Assembly (NCBI GenBank): GCA_938012815.1
Contig: CALLVV010000091.1
Location: forward strand, 1 to 26,282
Direction: 5' to 3'
DNA from: an uncultured Propionibacteriaceae bacterium
GTDB taxonomy: Bacteria; Actinomycetota; Actinomycetes; Propionibacteriales; Propionibacteriaceae
Length of the DNA stretch: 26,282 bases
This document shows positions 6,799 through 15,700 of the stretch, one piece after another; the first letter of the stretch is position 1; each line of letters opens with the position of its first letter. A program made the translations under genes and the position numbers. The notes under the pieces are model-generated. The model saw only the letters and a list, made by a program, of their open reading frames with translations, ran no database searches and had not been told where the DNA came from.

Positions 6799-8238
6799 TT
6801 ACTCGGTGTTTCTGCGGGACTCGGTCACGTCCACCCCGGCGCGGCGCCGACGCCTCCTGCGGCGGGGAGCGGTGCTCTCCTCCGAGTCACCGGTGGATGG
6901 CGGGCGATCTCCCTGGGGTGCGGTGGGGGAGCGTCGGCGCCTGCGACGCCGCGTGCCGCCCTCGGATGTGGCTTCCTTGCGGGAACGGGCCTCGCGCGGC
7001 GGACGCGCGGAGCGGGGGAGCCGGCCCCTGGTGCCCTCGGGAATGTTCAGGTCCGTGTACAGGTGCGGGGACGAGGAGTAGGTCTCCACGGGGGTGTCGA
7101 AGTCCAGGCCCAGGGTCTTGTTGATGACCTTCCAGCGGGTCACGTCGGGCCAGTCGACCAGGGTGACGGCGACACCGGTGTGCCCTGCACGGCCCGTCCG
7201 GCCTGTTCGGTGCACGTAGGTTGCTTCGGTATCGGGGCACTCATAGTTGATCACGTGGCTGATGCCGGTGATGTCGATTCCCCGGGCGGCGACATCGGTT
7301 GCCACCAGGATGGTTGCGGTTCCGGCTCTGAACTTCTTCAGGGAACGCTCCCTGGCGATCTGGTTCAGGTCGCCGTGGATGGCCGTGGCTGGGAAACCGC
7401 GCTCCTGCAGCTCATCCGCCAGGCGCTGCGCGGCCCGTTTCGTGCGGCAGAAAACCATCACCTTGCCGGCGTCTCGGGCTTGAGCGATGCGAGCGACCAC
7501 CTCGGGTTTGTCCAAGTCGTGGGCCTGGTACACGAACTGGGTGATGTCGGGCACCGTCGCCTGGGCATCCGCGCCTTCGGCGCGAATGTTTACTGGCCGG
7601 TTCAGGGTGGCCCGGGCGAGGGCGAGGATTGGGGCTGGCATCGTCGCCGAGAACAGGAGACTCTGACGCGACGGGGGCGTTTTCGCCAGCAGTTTTTCGA
7701 TGTCGGGTAGGAAACCGAGGTCCAGCATTTCATCGGCCTCGTCCAGCACCAGCACCTCGATGCGGCTCAGGTCCAGTGCGCGTCGGTTGGCGAGGTCGAG
7801 AAGTCGCCCGGGAGTTCCGACCGCCACGTCGATGCCCTTCTTGAGAGCGGCCAGCTGATCGTCATATCCGGTGCCGCCGTAGATGGTCAACACCCGGGCA
7901 TGAAGCCGGGAACCGGCCAGTTCGAGATCCCTCGCCACCTGGAGAGCGAGTTCTCGGGTGGGAGTGATGACCAGAGCCCGGGGATAGCCGTGGGTGATGG
8001 GCTCCTCTGATTCGTCGGCGCTGGTCTGAAGCCGGTGCAACAGGGAACTTCCGAATGCCAGCGTTTTCCCGGTGCCGGTGCGCGCCTGGCCGATCAGGTC
8101 GGTTCCGCTGAGGGCCAAGGGGATTGCGAGTGCCTGGATCGGGAACGGGTTAACTATCCCCGCGTCGGCGAGCGAGGCGGTGATCTCTTCGCGGATACCG
8201 AGATCGGCAAATGTCTCGGAGGTGGTTGTCTCGTTCAG
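6799..8238 (-). CDS. DEAD-box ATP-dependent RNA helicase (CTG start proposed)
   Basis: A DEAD-box RNA-unwinding enzyme of about 479 residues with all helicase motifs: F10 and Q-motif PFPIQ (31-35), motif I ARTGTGKT (K58), PTRELALQV, DEAD (166-169), SAT, and HRTGRTGRAG. The C-terminus is a basic disordered tail with runs of seven and eight arginines, as in cold-adaptation and ribosome-assembly helicases that hold RNA nonspecifically. The start is unusual. An in-frame TAG lies just upstream, and no ATG, GTG or TTG exists before codon 41, where a TTG at 8118 would delete the Q-motif. CTG at 8238 is the only near-cognate start found that keeps the conserved N-terminus, and TAGGTT sits 6 nt before it. 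Confidence 0.9.
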   Translation of the reverse strand: MNETTTSETFADLGIREEITASLADAGIVNPFPIQALAIPLALSGTDLIGQARTGTGKTLAFGSSLLHRLQTSADESEEPITHGYPRALVITPTRELALQVARDLELAGSRLHARVLTIYGGTGYDDQLAALKKGIDVAVGTPGRLLDLANRRALDLSRIEVLVLDEADEMLDLGFLPDIEKLLAKTPPSRQSLLFSATMPAPILALARATLNRPVNIRAEGADAQATVPDITQFVYQAHDLDKPEVVARIAQARDAGKVMVFCRTKRAAQRLADELQERGFPATAIHGDLNQIARERSLKKFRAGTATILVATDVAARGIDITGISHVINYECPDTEATYVHRTGRTGRAGHTGVAVTLVDWPDVTRWKVINKTLGLDFDTPVETYSSSPHLYTDLNIPEGTRGRLPRSARPPREARSRKEATSEGGTRRRRRRRSPTAPQGDRPPSTGDSEESTAPRRRRRRRRAGVDVTESRRNTE

Positions 8239-8244
8239 GGTGAA

Positions 8245-8250
8245 AACCTA
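8245..8250 (-). promoter_or_regulatory. -10 element for a leaderless helicase mRNA with CTG start (TAGGTT)
   Basis: On the minus strand TAGGTT is followed by TTCACC and CTG AAC GAG. Its first three bases are the in-frame stop that bounds the reading frame. The spacing matches the GTG-start leaderless genes in this window. Confidence 0.45.
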
Positions 8251-8289
8251 ACTTTTCGGGCGGCGCTGTTCAGATCAGGGCCGGAGGTG

Positions 8290-8514
8290 TCAGAGGGCGC
8301 CGAAACCAACTGGACGTCCCTCGGCGGGCCCCAGGTCGAGGTAGGCGAGTTTCGCCACGGGAACAATGACCCTGCGGCCCTTGTCATCGGCCAGTTCGAA
8401 GGTCGAATTGCTGGCGAGCGCCTCATCCAGGGCCGCGGCAACCTCGTCGGCGCTGTTCGTAGTGCGCACCTGGAGTTCGCGGGAGATGTCGCTGATTCCA
8501 ATCCTGACGTCCAT
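8290..8514 (-). CDS. DUF3107 family protein
   Basis: A 74-residue protein, MDVRIGISDISRELQVRTTNSADEVAAAL onward, ending in VIVPVAKLAYLDLGP. This compact layout (strand with GI.DI.REL, helix with EV...ALDEAL, then DDKGRRVIVPVAKLAYLDLG) is the DUF3107 signature. The family is nearly universal in actinobacteria and commonly encoded next to a DEAD-box helicase gene, as here. Its function is not established. The ATG at 8514 is preceded by TAAGGT with a 7-nt gap in the 20-bp space after the PP2C gene, so the gene probably has its own leaderless promoter. Confidence 0.85.
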   Translation of the reverse strand: MDVRIGISDISRELQVRTTNSADEVAAALDEALASNSTFELADDKGRRVIVPVAKLAYLDLGPAEGRPVGFGAL

Positions 8515-8521
8515 GGTGCTT

Positions 8522-8527
8522 ACCTTA
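8522..8527 (-). promoter_or_regulatory. -10 element for a leaderless DUF3107 mRNA (TAAGGT)
   Basis: On the minus strand TAAGGT is followed by AAGCACC and ATG. The element fits entirely inside the short gap after the PP2C stop codon. Confidence 0.5.
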
Positions 8528-8534
8528 GCCGCGT

Positions 8535-9344
8535 TCAACCCCCGCAGTACGCCAACGCGACCGTTATGTTGTCCCGGCCACCGCAGGAATTCGCCCACGC
8601 TACCAGCGACTGAGTGAGCTCCACCGGGCTTCCGCTGACTTTCTTCGCCCCCTCGAACACGGCCGCCAAATCCTCCGGGGAACTGGCGTAGTTCCACAAA
8701 CCATCGCTGCACACCACCACCCATCCGGGGGATTCAGGACGCAACTCCACCAAGGCGGGATTGACATCCGTCGCGTTTCGTCCCAGCCAGCGTGTTATGG
8801 AGTGCGCCTGGAGGGAACGCTCGGCCTCTTCGCGTGGCACGCCGAGCATCATACGGGCCTGGGCCATGGAATCGTCCTTGGTCAACTGCCAGCTCACCCC
8901 GTCGTCACCGAACCAATAGGCCCGAGAATCCCCGATGCTGCCGACCCGGATCAGGCCGTCGGCAACGGTAGCGGCCACCAAGGTGCAGGCCGCAGGTTCA
9001 TCGTCGGCGCCCGCCGCCAAAACCGCCTCATGGGCCCGTGCGAAAGCGGAATTGAAGGACTCCGCCTCGGCAGCACCGCCGGCGGCCAACGCCCGGATCA
9101 GGACCGAGCATGCCTCCTCGACTGCCACCAGGGACGCGTGCTCGGCCCCGAGGGCCGTGCTCACACCGTCGGAGACGACCAGCACGGCCCGTTTGGTGGG
9201 ACGTGAGCTGGCGGCCACGCACAACGCATCCTGATTGGTGCGGTGCCGGGTCCCGATGTCGCTGCAACCAGCCACCCACGGCGCCGGGACCACGGTGTAG
9301 TGGTCGCGGTCCTGGGACTGGGCTTCCGCCGGGTGCATGGTCAC
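8535..9344 (-). CDS. PP2C-type protein serine/threonine phosphatase
   Basis: A 269-residue single-domain PP2C phosphatase, which removes phosphate from Ser/Thr residues using two metal ions. The metal ligands are visible: D29 (SDIGTRH) and D39 (RTNQD) at the N-terminus, then VVSDGVS, GSIGDSRAYW, VVCSDGLW, and GGRDNITVAL near the end. There is no transmembrane segment or sensor domain, so it is cytoplasmic. No partner kinase is in the window. The GTG at 9344 is preferred because GAAGG (9354-9358) lies 9 nt upstream; an ATG two codons in is the alternative. A TAGGAT element lies at 9375-9380, giving a leader of about 24 nt, unlike the leaderless neighbours. Confidence 0.92.
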   Translation of the reverse strand: MTMHPAEAQSQDRDHYTVVPAPWVAGCSDIGTRHRTNQDALCVAASSRPTKRAVLVVSDGVSTALGAEHASLVAVEEACSVLIRALAAGGAAEAESFNSAFARAHEAVLAAGADDEPAACTLVAATVADGLIRVGSIGDSRAYWFGDDGVSWQLTKDDSMAQARMMLGVPREEAERSLQAHSITRWLGRNATDVNPALVELRPESPGWVVVCSDGLWNYASSPEDLAAVFEGAKKVSGSPVELTQSLVAWANSCGGRDNITVALAYCGG

Positions 9345-9374
9345 TGGGCCTCGCCTTCGCTGGTCGTGTGGCTC

Positions 9375-9380
9375 ATCCTA
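9375..9380 (-). promoter_or_regulatory. -10 element for the PP2C gene (TAGGAT)
   Basis: TAGGAT on the minus strand predicts a start near 9368 and a short leader that includes the GAAGG ribosome binding site. Confidence 0.4.
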
Positions 9381-9386
9381 GCCCGG

Positions 9387-9406
9387 AGCCGCCCTGACAG
9401 GCAGCT
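9387..9406 (-). terminator. Hairpin directly after the cold-shock gene
   Basis: On the minus strand AGCTGCC and GGCGGCT (one G-T pair) enclose a 6-nt loop immediately after the TGA at 9407-9409. It could end or stabilise the small csp message. No T-tract follows. Confidence 0.35.
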
Positions 9407-9613
9407 TCAGAGAGGATGGACGTTGTCCGCCTGCATGCCCTTGGGGCCCTGCACGATCTCGAACTCCACACGCTGATTCTCGTTCAGCGTCCTGAAACCC
9501 GGGATGTCGATGGACTTGTAGTGGACGAAGACATCCTCACCCTTGCTGTCGTCGACAGCGATGAACCCGAAACCCTTATCGGGGTTGAACCATTTGACGG
9601 TCCCCAGAGCCAT
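9407..9613 (-). CDS. csp: Cold-shock domain protein
   Basis: A 68-residue single cold-shock domain, an RNA chaperone that binds single-stranded nucleic acid and melts structure in mRNA. Both RNA-binding motifs are intact: RNP1 KGFGFI (K13-I18) and RNP2 VFVHY (V28-Y32), with the WFN aromatic cluster at 8-10. Start ATG at 9613 with AGGAG (9620-9624) 6 nt upstream, the clearest Shine-Dalgarno sequence on this strand. The leader contains an 8-bp hairpin (9637-9655). Two genes downstream lie a DEAD-box helicase and DUF3107, a plausible cold and RNA-structure cluster, though each appears to have its own promoter. Confidence 0.95.
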   Translation of the reverse strand: MALGTVKWFNPDKGFGFIAVDDSKGEDVFVHYKSIDIPGFRTLNENQRVEFEIVQGPKGMQADNVHPL

Positions 9614-9636
9614 GTTGTTCTCCTGCGAAAACTGAC

Positions 9637-9655
9637 CCACCGCACCTTGCGGTGG
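9637..9655 (-). promoter_or_regulatory. Hairpin in the csp 5' leader
   Basis: CCACCGCA (9637-9644) pairs perfectly with TGCGGTGG (9648-9655) around a 3-nt loop, upstream of the csp ribosome binding site. On the csp strand it is followed by GTCAGTTTTC. It could act as a leader structure affecting csp translation or as an attenuator; it could equally be part of the adnA upstream region on the plus strand. Confidence 0.4.
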
Positions 9656-9709
9656 ATCCCGGGGATCACTCTTCCACAGATTGGGGGTCAGTCGTGGTTC
9701 CATTGACCC

Positions 9710-12700
9710 GTGAACGACACCGGAGCCTGGCGGCTGCTGCCCGCCGTCCTGCCTCAGACACCCGTGCCGGATGCCGGGCAGGAAGCGGCCGCCGTGCCGC
9801 GGCGAGGAGTCCGGGTGGTGCTCGGGGGACCGGGAACCGGCAAGACCACGACCTTGGCGGCAGCGGCGGCCAGGCGCCTGGAGGACGGCTCCACGCTGGA
9901 GAGGCTCGTGATCCTGGCGGCCTCCCGGCAGGCGGCCCAGGAACTGAGGAGGGACATCATCCGGCGACGCGGGGGAGCCGAGGTCGGGGCCCGTGTGACG
10001 ACCGTGCACGGGTTCGCCCTGGGTCTGTTGCGGGAACTGGGGGATCCGGCACAGGACCTCAGGCTGCTCCGGGCGCCGGAGCAGGAACAGCGGCTCCGGG
10101 ACCTGCTCGAGGGTGAGGGGGAGCGGTCCTGGCCCGAGGAGGTCCACGCCGCCGCCCGGACGCGCGCCTTCGCCCGGCAGCTGCGCGAGGTGCTGGCCCG
10201 GGCCCGGCAACTCGGTCTCGACCCGGAACAGGTCATCGAACTCGCCTCGGGGGATCCGGTCTTCGATGCGGTCGGGCGTTTCTTCGAGACCTACCTGACG
10301 ATCGCCGATTTCGACGGGGCCCTCGACTACACCGAACTGGTTCACCGCGCACGCCTGCTCCTGGCTGATGCCTCCGTCGCAGAGGCCTGCCGTTCGCGAT
10401 TCGATGCGGTGCTGGTCGATGATGCCCAGGAACTCGACCAGGTGGCAGCGAATCTGTTGATGGACCTTGCCCGGATCGGCCTTCCGCTGTTGGTATTTGG
10501 TGATCCCCAGCAGAGGCTCGGTTCCTTCCGCGGTGCCTCCGCAGCCAGCATCACTCTGCTGCGCCGACTGCCTGGAGCCGAGACCCTCGGGCTCGTCACG
10601 GGCCACAGGAACCGTCCGGCCGTGGCGAAAGCGCTCGCCGGGATCCGGGAACGGCTGGATGCGGGCGACGCCCCGCCTGCGGCCCGTCCCGCACCAGGTG
10701 AGGGATCGCTCGTCACGGTCAGCATCTACGACGACTCGGCAGCGGAAACCGCCCACCTGGCCGCCGCGCTGCGCGAGGCGGTGCTGGTGGACGGCTGCGC
10801 CTGGCACGATCTCGCGGTGATCGCGCGGTCTGGTCGCGGCCAGCTGGCCCCCTTGGCCCGCGAACTGACGGCGCGCGGAATCCCCGTGGAGGTGGCCGGT
10901 GATGAACTGGCCCTCGGGTCCCAGCGCGCAGTGGAAACCCTCCTGGCTGGGCTGACCGGGGCAGCGAACCTCGAACATCTCGGGAACGAGGCCGTCACCC
11001 GACTACTGGCCGGTCCCCTCTGCGAACTGGACGCGGTGGGACAGCGCGCGCTGATCCGGTCCCTGCTGGCCACCGGGACCGGGGACCTGGACTCCCGCGA
11101 CCTGTTCGGGAAGTGCCTCAGCCGGCCAGAACTGCTGGAGGCCTTCCCCGGCCCCGAGGCCGCACGCGTCCGGGCGCTTGGGCTCCTGCTCGGCAGGGCC
11201 GCCGGGAAACTCACCCGGGGAGCCCCGGTGGCCGAGGTGCTGTGGACGATCTGGAACGGAACCGGATGGCCCGAAAAGTTGCGGGAAGCCGCCCTGGCGG
11301 GGTCACGCGGCGCCAATCAGGACCTGGACGCCGTCGTCGAGCTGTTCGAGCTCGCGGGGCGCCGCCAGGAACTCGCCGGGCATCACGGTGCCGATGCCTT
11401 CTGCTCGGCCGTGATGCGCGAGGAGATCCCCGCCGACACCGGGCGCGAACTCTCCATCCGGGGACGCGGCGTCCGGCTCCTCACGGCCCACCGCTCCCGC
11501 AGCGGCTCCTGGCGGAGGGTGCACGTGATCGGGGTCAGCGAGGGAACATGGCCGCAGACCGGCTGGCGAGGCCTGCTGCTGGACCCGGACCGTCTCGCCC
11601 CCGACCACCTGGATGCGGCCAGCACCGCCGGCCAGATCGCCTCCGAGCGACGCTCCTTCTACGTCGCCTGTTCCCGGGCGGTGGAACAGCTGCACATCAG
11701 CGCACCAGCGGCCAGCGAGGCCGAACCAGCGGAACCATCCCGGTTCTGCCGGGAGCTGGGAGTGCCCCCCGTGCGTGTTGCGGGACTGCCCGGGCAGCGG
11801 CAGACGGCGGCATCCCTGATCGCCGAGCTGCGGCGGGTAGCTGCCGACCCTGCTGAATCCCCGGCCATGCGGCGGGCGGCCGCGCTGCGCTTGGCTCACC
11901 TTGGTGAGATCACCGACCAGCGGTTCCGCCCTGTGTTTCGTGAGGCCCGCCCCGAGAACTGGTGGGGGGTGAAGCAACCTTCCTGCCCGGCCTGGAGGAC
12001 GTCACGGCCACTGGTCATCACCGGCTCCACTCTGCAGGCGCTCTTGACCTGCCCACGGCAGTGGTTTCTCTCGCGAAGGGGAGGCGCCGACCGGCTCCGA
12101 GGCCCCCAGGCCGGTGTGGGCGATGTGGTTCATCGGCTGGCCCAGCAAGCCGCTTGGGGGACCATGGAACTCGAGGAGATACTCCGAGACCTGGATGAAG
12201 TTTGGCCCCGGCTCCGCTTTGAGGCCCGTTGGATGGAGGCAGCCGAGAAGGAACAGATGCGTCGGGCGTTGACCCGGTTCCACGCCTGGAATGAGACAAA
12301 TTCTGACGAGCTCCTCGGGGTCGAGGTGAGCTTCGAGGTCCCAGTCGTCATCAAGGACGTGCCGGTCCTGCTGCGTGGCACCGTGGACCGGCTTGAGCTG
12401 AGGGACGGGAAATTGTCCGTGGTGGACCTCAAGACCGGTCGCCGCCCCCTGACCAGGGCCGAGATGGCCGAACACACCCAGCTCGGGGTGTATCAACTGG
12501 CCGCCAGGCTCGGGGCGTTCGATTCCTTGGCACCCGGGGTCAGAGAGGTCGCGGAACCGTCGTTGCTCCAGCTCAGGCACGGCGGAACACTGCCGGAGCG
12601 GCAATTTCAACCGGTTCTGCCGGAGGGCCCCTCCTGGCTCACCGAGAAACTGGAACAGGCGGTCGAGATCCTGCTGCAGGGGACCTTCGAGGCCCGGGAG

Positions 12701-12769
12701 GGGCCGCAGTGCACATGGTGTGCGTTCGGGGCCTCTTGCCCTGCGATCAATCCTGGAGGTTTGGGATGA
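9710..12769 (+). CDS. adnA: AdnA subunit of the AdnAB helicase-nuclease
   Basis: A 1019-residue UvrD-like motor fused to a RecB-family nuclease. Its size, order and pairing with the next gene match AdnA of the mycobacterial AdnAB complex, which unwinds and resects double-strand breaks. Walker A is GGPGTGKT (K45), motif II is DDAQ (237-240) rather than DEYQ, and the nuclease core is VVDLKTG (D906, K908). Four cysteines, C781, C1001, C1004 and C1010, have the spacing of an iron-sulfur staple closing the nuclease domain, as in AddB-type and Cas4 nucleases. The GTG start at 9710 has no ribosome binding site; a poor -10 (TTCCAT) lies 6 nt upstream. Its stop overlaps the adnB start (ATGA). Confidence 0.92.
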   Translation: MNDTGAWRLLPAVLPQTPVPDAGQEAAAVPRRGVRVVLGGPGTGKTTTLAAAAARRLEDGSTLERLVILAASRQAAQELRRDIIRRRGGAEVGARVTTVHGFALGLLRELGDPAQDLRLLRAPEQEQRLRDLLEGEGERSWPEEVHAAARTRAFARQLREVLARARQLGLDPEQVIELASGDPVFDAVGRFFETYLTIADFDGALDYTELVHRARLLLADASVAEACRSRFDAVLVDDAQELDQVAANLLMDLARIGLPLLVFGDPQQRLGSFRGASAASITLLRRLPGAETLGLVTGHRNRPAVAKALAGIRERLDAGDAPPAARPAPGEGSLVTVSIYDDSAAETAHLAAALREAVLVDGCAWHDLAVIARSGRGQLAPLARELTARGIPVEVAGDELALGSQRAVETLLAGLTGAANLEHLGNEAVTRLLAGPLCELDAVGQRALIRSLLATGTGDLDSRDLFGKCLSRPELLEAFPGPEAARVRALGLLLGRAAGKLTRGAPVAEVLWTIWNGTGWPEKLREAALAGSRGANQDLDAVVELFELAGRRQELAGHHGADAFCSAVMREEIPADTGRELSIRGRGVRLLTAHRSRSGSWRRVHVIGVSEGTWPQTGWRGLLLDPDRLAPDHLDAASTAGQIASERRSFYVACSRAVEQLHISAPAASEAEPAEPSRFCRELGVPPVRVAGLPGQRQTAASLIAELRRVAADPAESPAMRRAAALRLAHLGEITDQRFRPVFREARPENWWGVKQPSCPAWRTSRPLVITGSTLQALLTCPRQWFLSRRGGADRLRGPQAGVGDVVHRLAQQAAWGTMELEEILRDLDEVWPRLRFEARWMEAAEKEQMRRALTRFHAWNETNSDELLGVEVSFEVPVVIKDVPVLLRGTVDRLELRDGKLSVVDLKTGRRPLTRAEMAEHTQLGVYQLAARLGAFDSLAPGVREVAEPSLLQLRHGGTLPERQFQPVLPEGPSWLTEKLEQAVEILLQGTFEAREGPQCTWCAFGASCPAINPGGLG

Positions 12770-15700
12770 AACGGCTGAACGACCCCGGTGACCTGTGCGA
12801 CGCACTCGGAATCCCGTTCAGCCCGGAACAGTTGAGCGCCATCTGCGCCCCGCTCGAACCGCAGGTGATCGTCGCCGGTGCGGGTACGGGGAAAACCACG
12901 GTCATGGCCGCCCGGGTCGTATGGCTGGTTGGCACCGGACAGGTGCGGGCCGAGCAGGTCCTCGGCCTGACCTTCACCCGGAAGGCGGCCGCGGAACTGG
13001 ATGAGCGCATCCGCCACGCCTTGGAACGTTCCGACCTGGTTTCCCGGGACGAGACGGAGGGCGGTGAGATGGTGTTCACCTACGATGCCTTCGCCGCGCG
13101 ACTCGTCCGGGAGCACGGTCTGAGGCTGGGCATCGAGGCCGACGCACGGCTGTTGTCCGGGGCTTCCAGGTTCAGGGTTGCTGCCCGGGCGGTGGCCGAA
13201 CATTCCCACCCCCTTGAACACCTGTCCCGGTTGTCCCCGCGCCAGCTCCCGGAGCGGATGCTCGCCCTGGATGCGGCCCTGGGATCACATCTGGCCACGC
13301 CCGAACAGATCAGAGAATTCTCCCGGCGTGCCAAGGCCCGGTTCGAGGAAGCGCCGTTGTGGCGGGGATCACCGACGAAGGCGGTTCTCGAGGCTCAGAC
13401 GGCCATCGACGAGCGTCTGGAGCTGTTGGAACTCGTCGAAACCTACCGGGAGCTCAAGAGGAGACTCGGCCTGGTGGAATTCGCCGACCAGCAGGCCCAA
13501 GCCGTGGAACTGGCCCGCTCCGTCCCGGTGGTCGGCGCCATGCTCAGGCAACGGTTCCACGTGGTTCTGCTCGACGAGTACCAGGACACATCGTCGGTGC
13601 AGGCAATCCTGCTGCGCGCACTGTTCAGCGGTTCCGATCCGGCGTCGGGCCGCGGGTTTCCCGTGACCGCTGTGGGTGACCCGAACCAGGCGATCTATGG
13701 GTGGCGAGGAGCAGCCGCCTCGAACATCCTCGGGTTTCCCACCCATTTCCCCGGCCCCGCGGGGAAACCCGCCAAGGAGTTCACGCTCGCCATCAACCGC
13801 CGCAGCGGCAGCCGGATCCTGGACGTGGGAAACGCCCTGGCCGAGCCGCTCACACGGACCAGGGGAGTGGGGGTGGAACTGCGCCCCGGGGAGGGCACAC
13901 CCGATGGTGAGGTCCGTGCCCTGTGCTTCGCCACCCTCGCGGAGGAACTCGACTGGCTGGCGACCGACGTCACGGCCCGGCACGCCGAGGGCACGGAATG
14001 GCGGGACATCGCTGTCCTGACCCGCCGCAACGATGTCCTGACCTCGGTGTGGGAACGTCTCCGCGAACACGACGTCCCAGTCGAGATCGTCGGGATCGGA
14101 GGCCTGCTGCGGCTGCCGGAGATCGCCCCCGTGGTGGCCACCCTGAAGGTACTCGCGGACCCGCTGGCGAACGCCGAGGTGGCCGGGCTGCTCACTGGGG
14201 AACGCTGGCGGCTCGGCCTGGCCGATCTGGCCGCGCTGGCGCGGCGCGCCCGGGAACTGGCGCCAGGGGAGACCTCGAAGGAACCGCTTCCGTTGCCCGA
14301 GGAATTGACCGAACTCGTCTCGCGTGCCGATCCGGCACGCGCCCCCTCGCTGTTGGACGCCGTGAACGATCCGGGGCAGGCCGCCATCAGCGACGAGGGG
14401 AGGGCGCGGCTGGAACGGTTCAGCTCGGAACTCGCCGAGCTGCGCAGACACCTGGACGAGCCCGTCCCCGAACTGGTGCGCCGCGTGATCTCCCGGCTCG
14501 GCCTGGAAGCCGAACAACTGGTGCGCGGGGACACCTCCCAGCTCGCGCGGTTCGTCGCGGCCTGTTCCACCTACCCCGACATCGACGGCGACGGGAGCCT
14601 GGCCGGGTTACTGGCATGGCTGGACGCCGAGGAGGAACACGGGGACGCGCTGGAACGGGCCACACCGACCGCGGCCGATTCGGTGAAGCTGCTCACCGTC
14701 CACCGGGCCAAGGGACTGGAATGGCACACGGTCTACCTGCCGGCGCTGTCGGAGGGGGTGTTTCCCGGGACCGACCGGACGGGAAACTGGAGCACGAATT
14801 CGCGTCTGCTGCCCGCGCCGCTCAGGGGAGATGCGGATGCAATCCCTCAACTCGCCGACTACTCCAAACGGGGCATCGACGCCTACCGGGAGGAGTTGAA
14901 ACAGGAGCACCGGCTCTCAGAGGACCGGCTGGCCTATGTCGCTGCCACCAGGGCGAAACGACTGCTCGTCGTCTCGGCCCACGCCTGGGCACCCGGGCTT
15001 AAACGGGCGCGCGGCCGGTCCCGCTATTTCGAGGATGCGGCGGCACTCCACTCGGGATCCTCCATGCCACCTCCCCCGGAGGAGAATCCCCAGCCCACGG
15101 CCGCCCGGACCGCGACCTGGCCCGTTCCCGTCACGGACCGGGCGGCCGCCACGGCCCACGCCGCGGCCCTGGTCCGTCAGGCGCGGGAAGTGATCGCCTC
15201 CGGGGGGGACGAGACCGGCTGGGTCTGGGGGTCGGGCGTCGCCTCGGCGGCGGAGCAGGAGAGGATCGCGGCGTGGGACCGGGACGCCGCATTCTTGGCC
15301 GAGCAACTGACCCGGAGGACGAACCGGGACCTGACCCTGCCCGCCGGGCTTTCAGCCACCGCGCTCATGGAACTGCGGAAGAACCCGGTGGGTTTCGCCG
15401 AGCGCCTGGCGCGCCGGATGCCGCGAGAACCGAAACGCAGCGCGCGGCTGGGGGAGCGGTTCCACGAATGGGTGATGGCGCGGTTCTCCGTCAGCCCCGG
15501 TTTCGACGAACTCGAGTTCCGGGCTCGCGCGGAGGAACCCGGGCTGGAACGTCTCAAACGGGCCTTCGAGGCCAGCCGGTTCGCGAACCTGACGCCACTC
15601 GGGATCGAGGTTCCGTTCTTGCTCCGCTGGGAATCGCTGGTGCTGCGCGGGCGGATCGACGCGGTCTTTCCCAGCGACGACCCGGCCTTTGACGCTCTCG

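Noticed and set aside
9407..10978. A long N-terminal extension of the cold-shock protein
   Set aside because: Csp is complete at 68 residues with a strong ribosome binding site at its ATG. The extension lies antisense to adnA.
12709..12765. An earlier in-frame start for adnB
   Set aside because: It would overlap adnA by 61 bp and lacks a ribosome binding site. The ATG at 12766 has GGAGG and an ATGA overlap.
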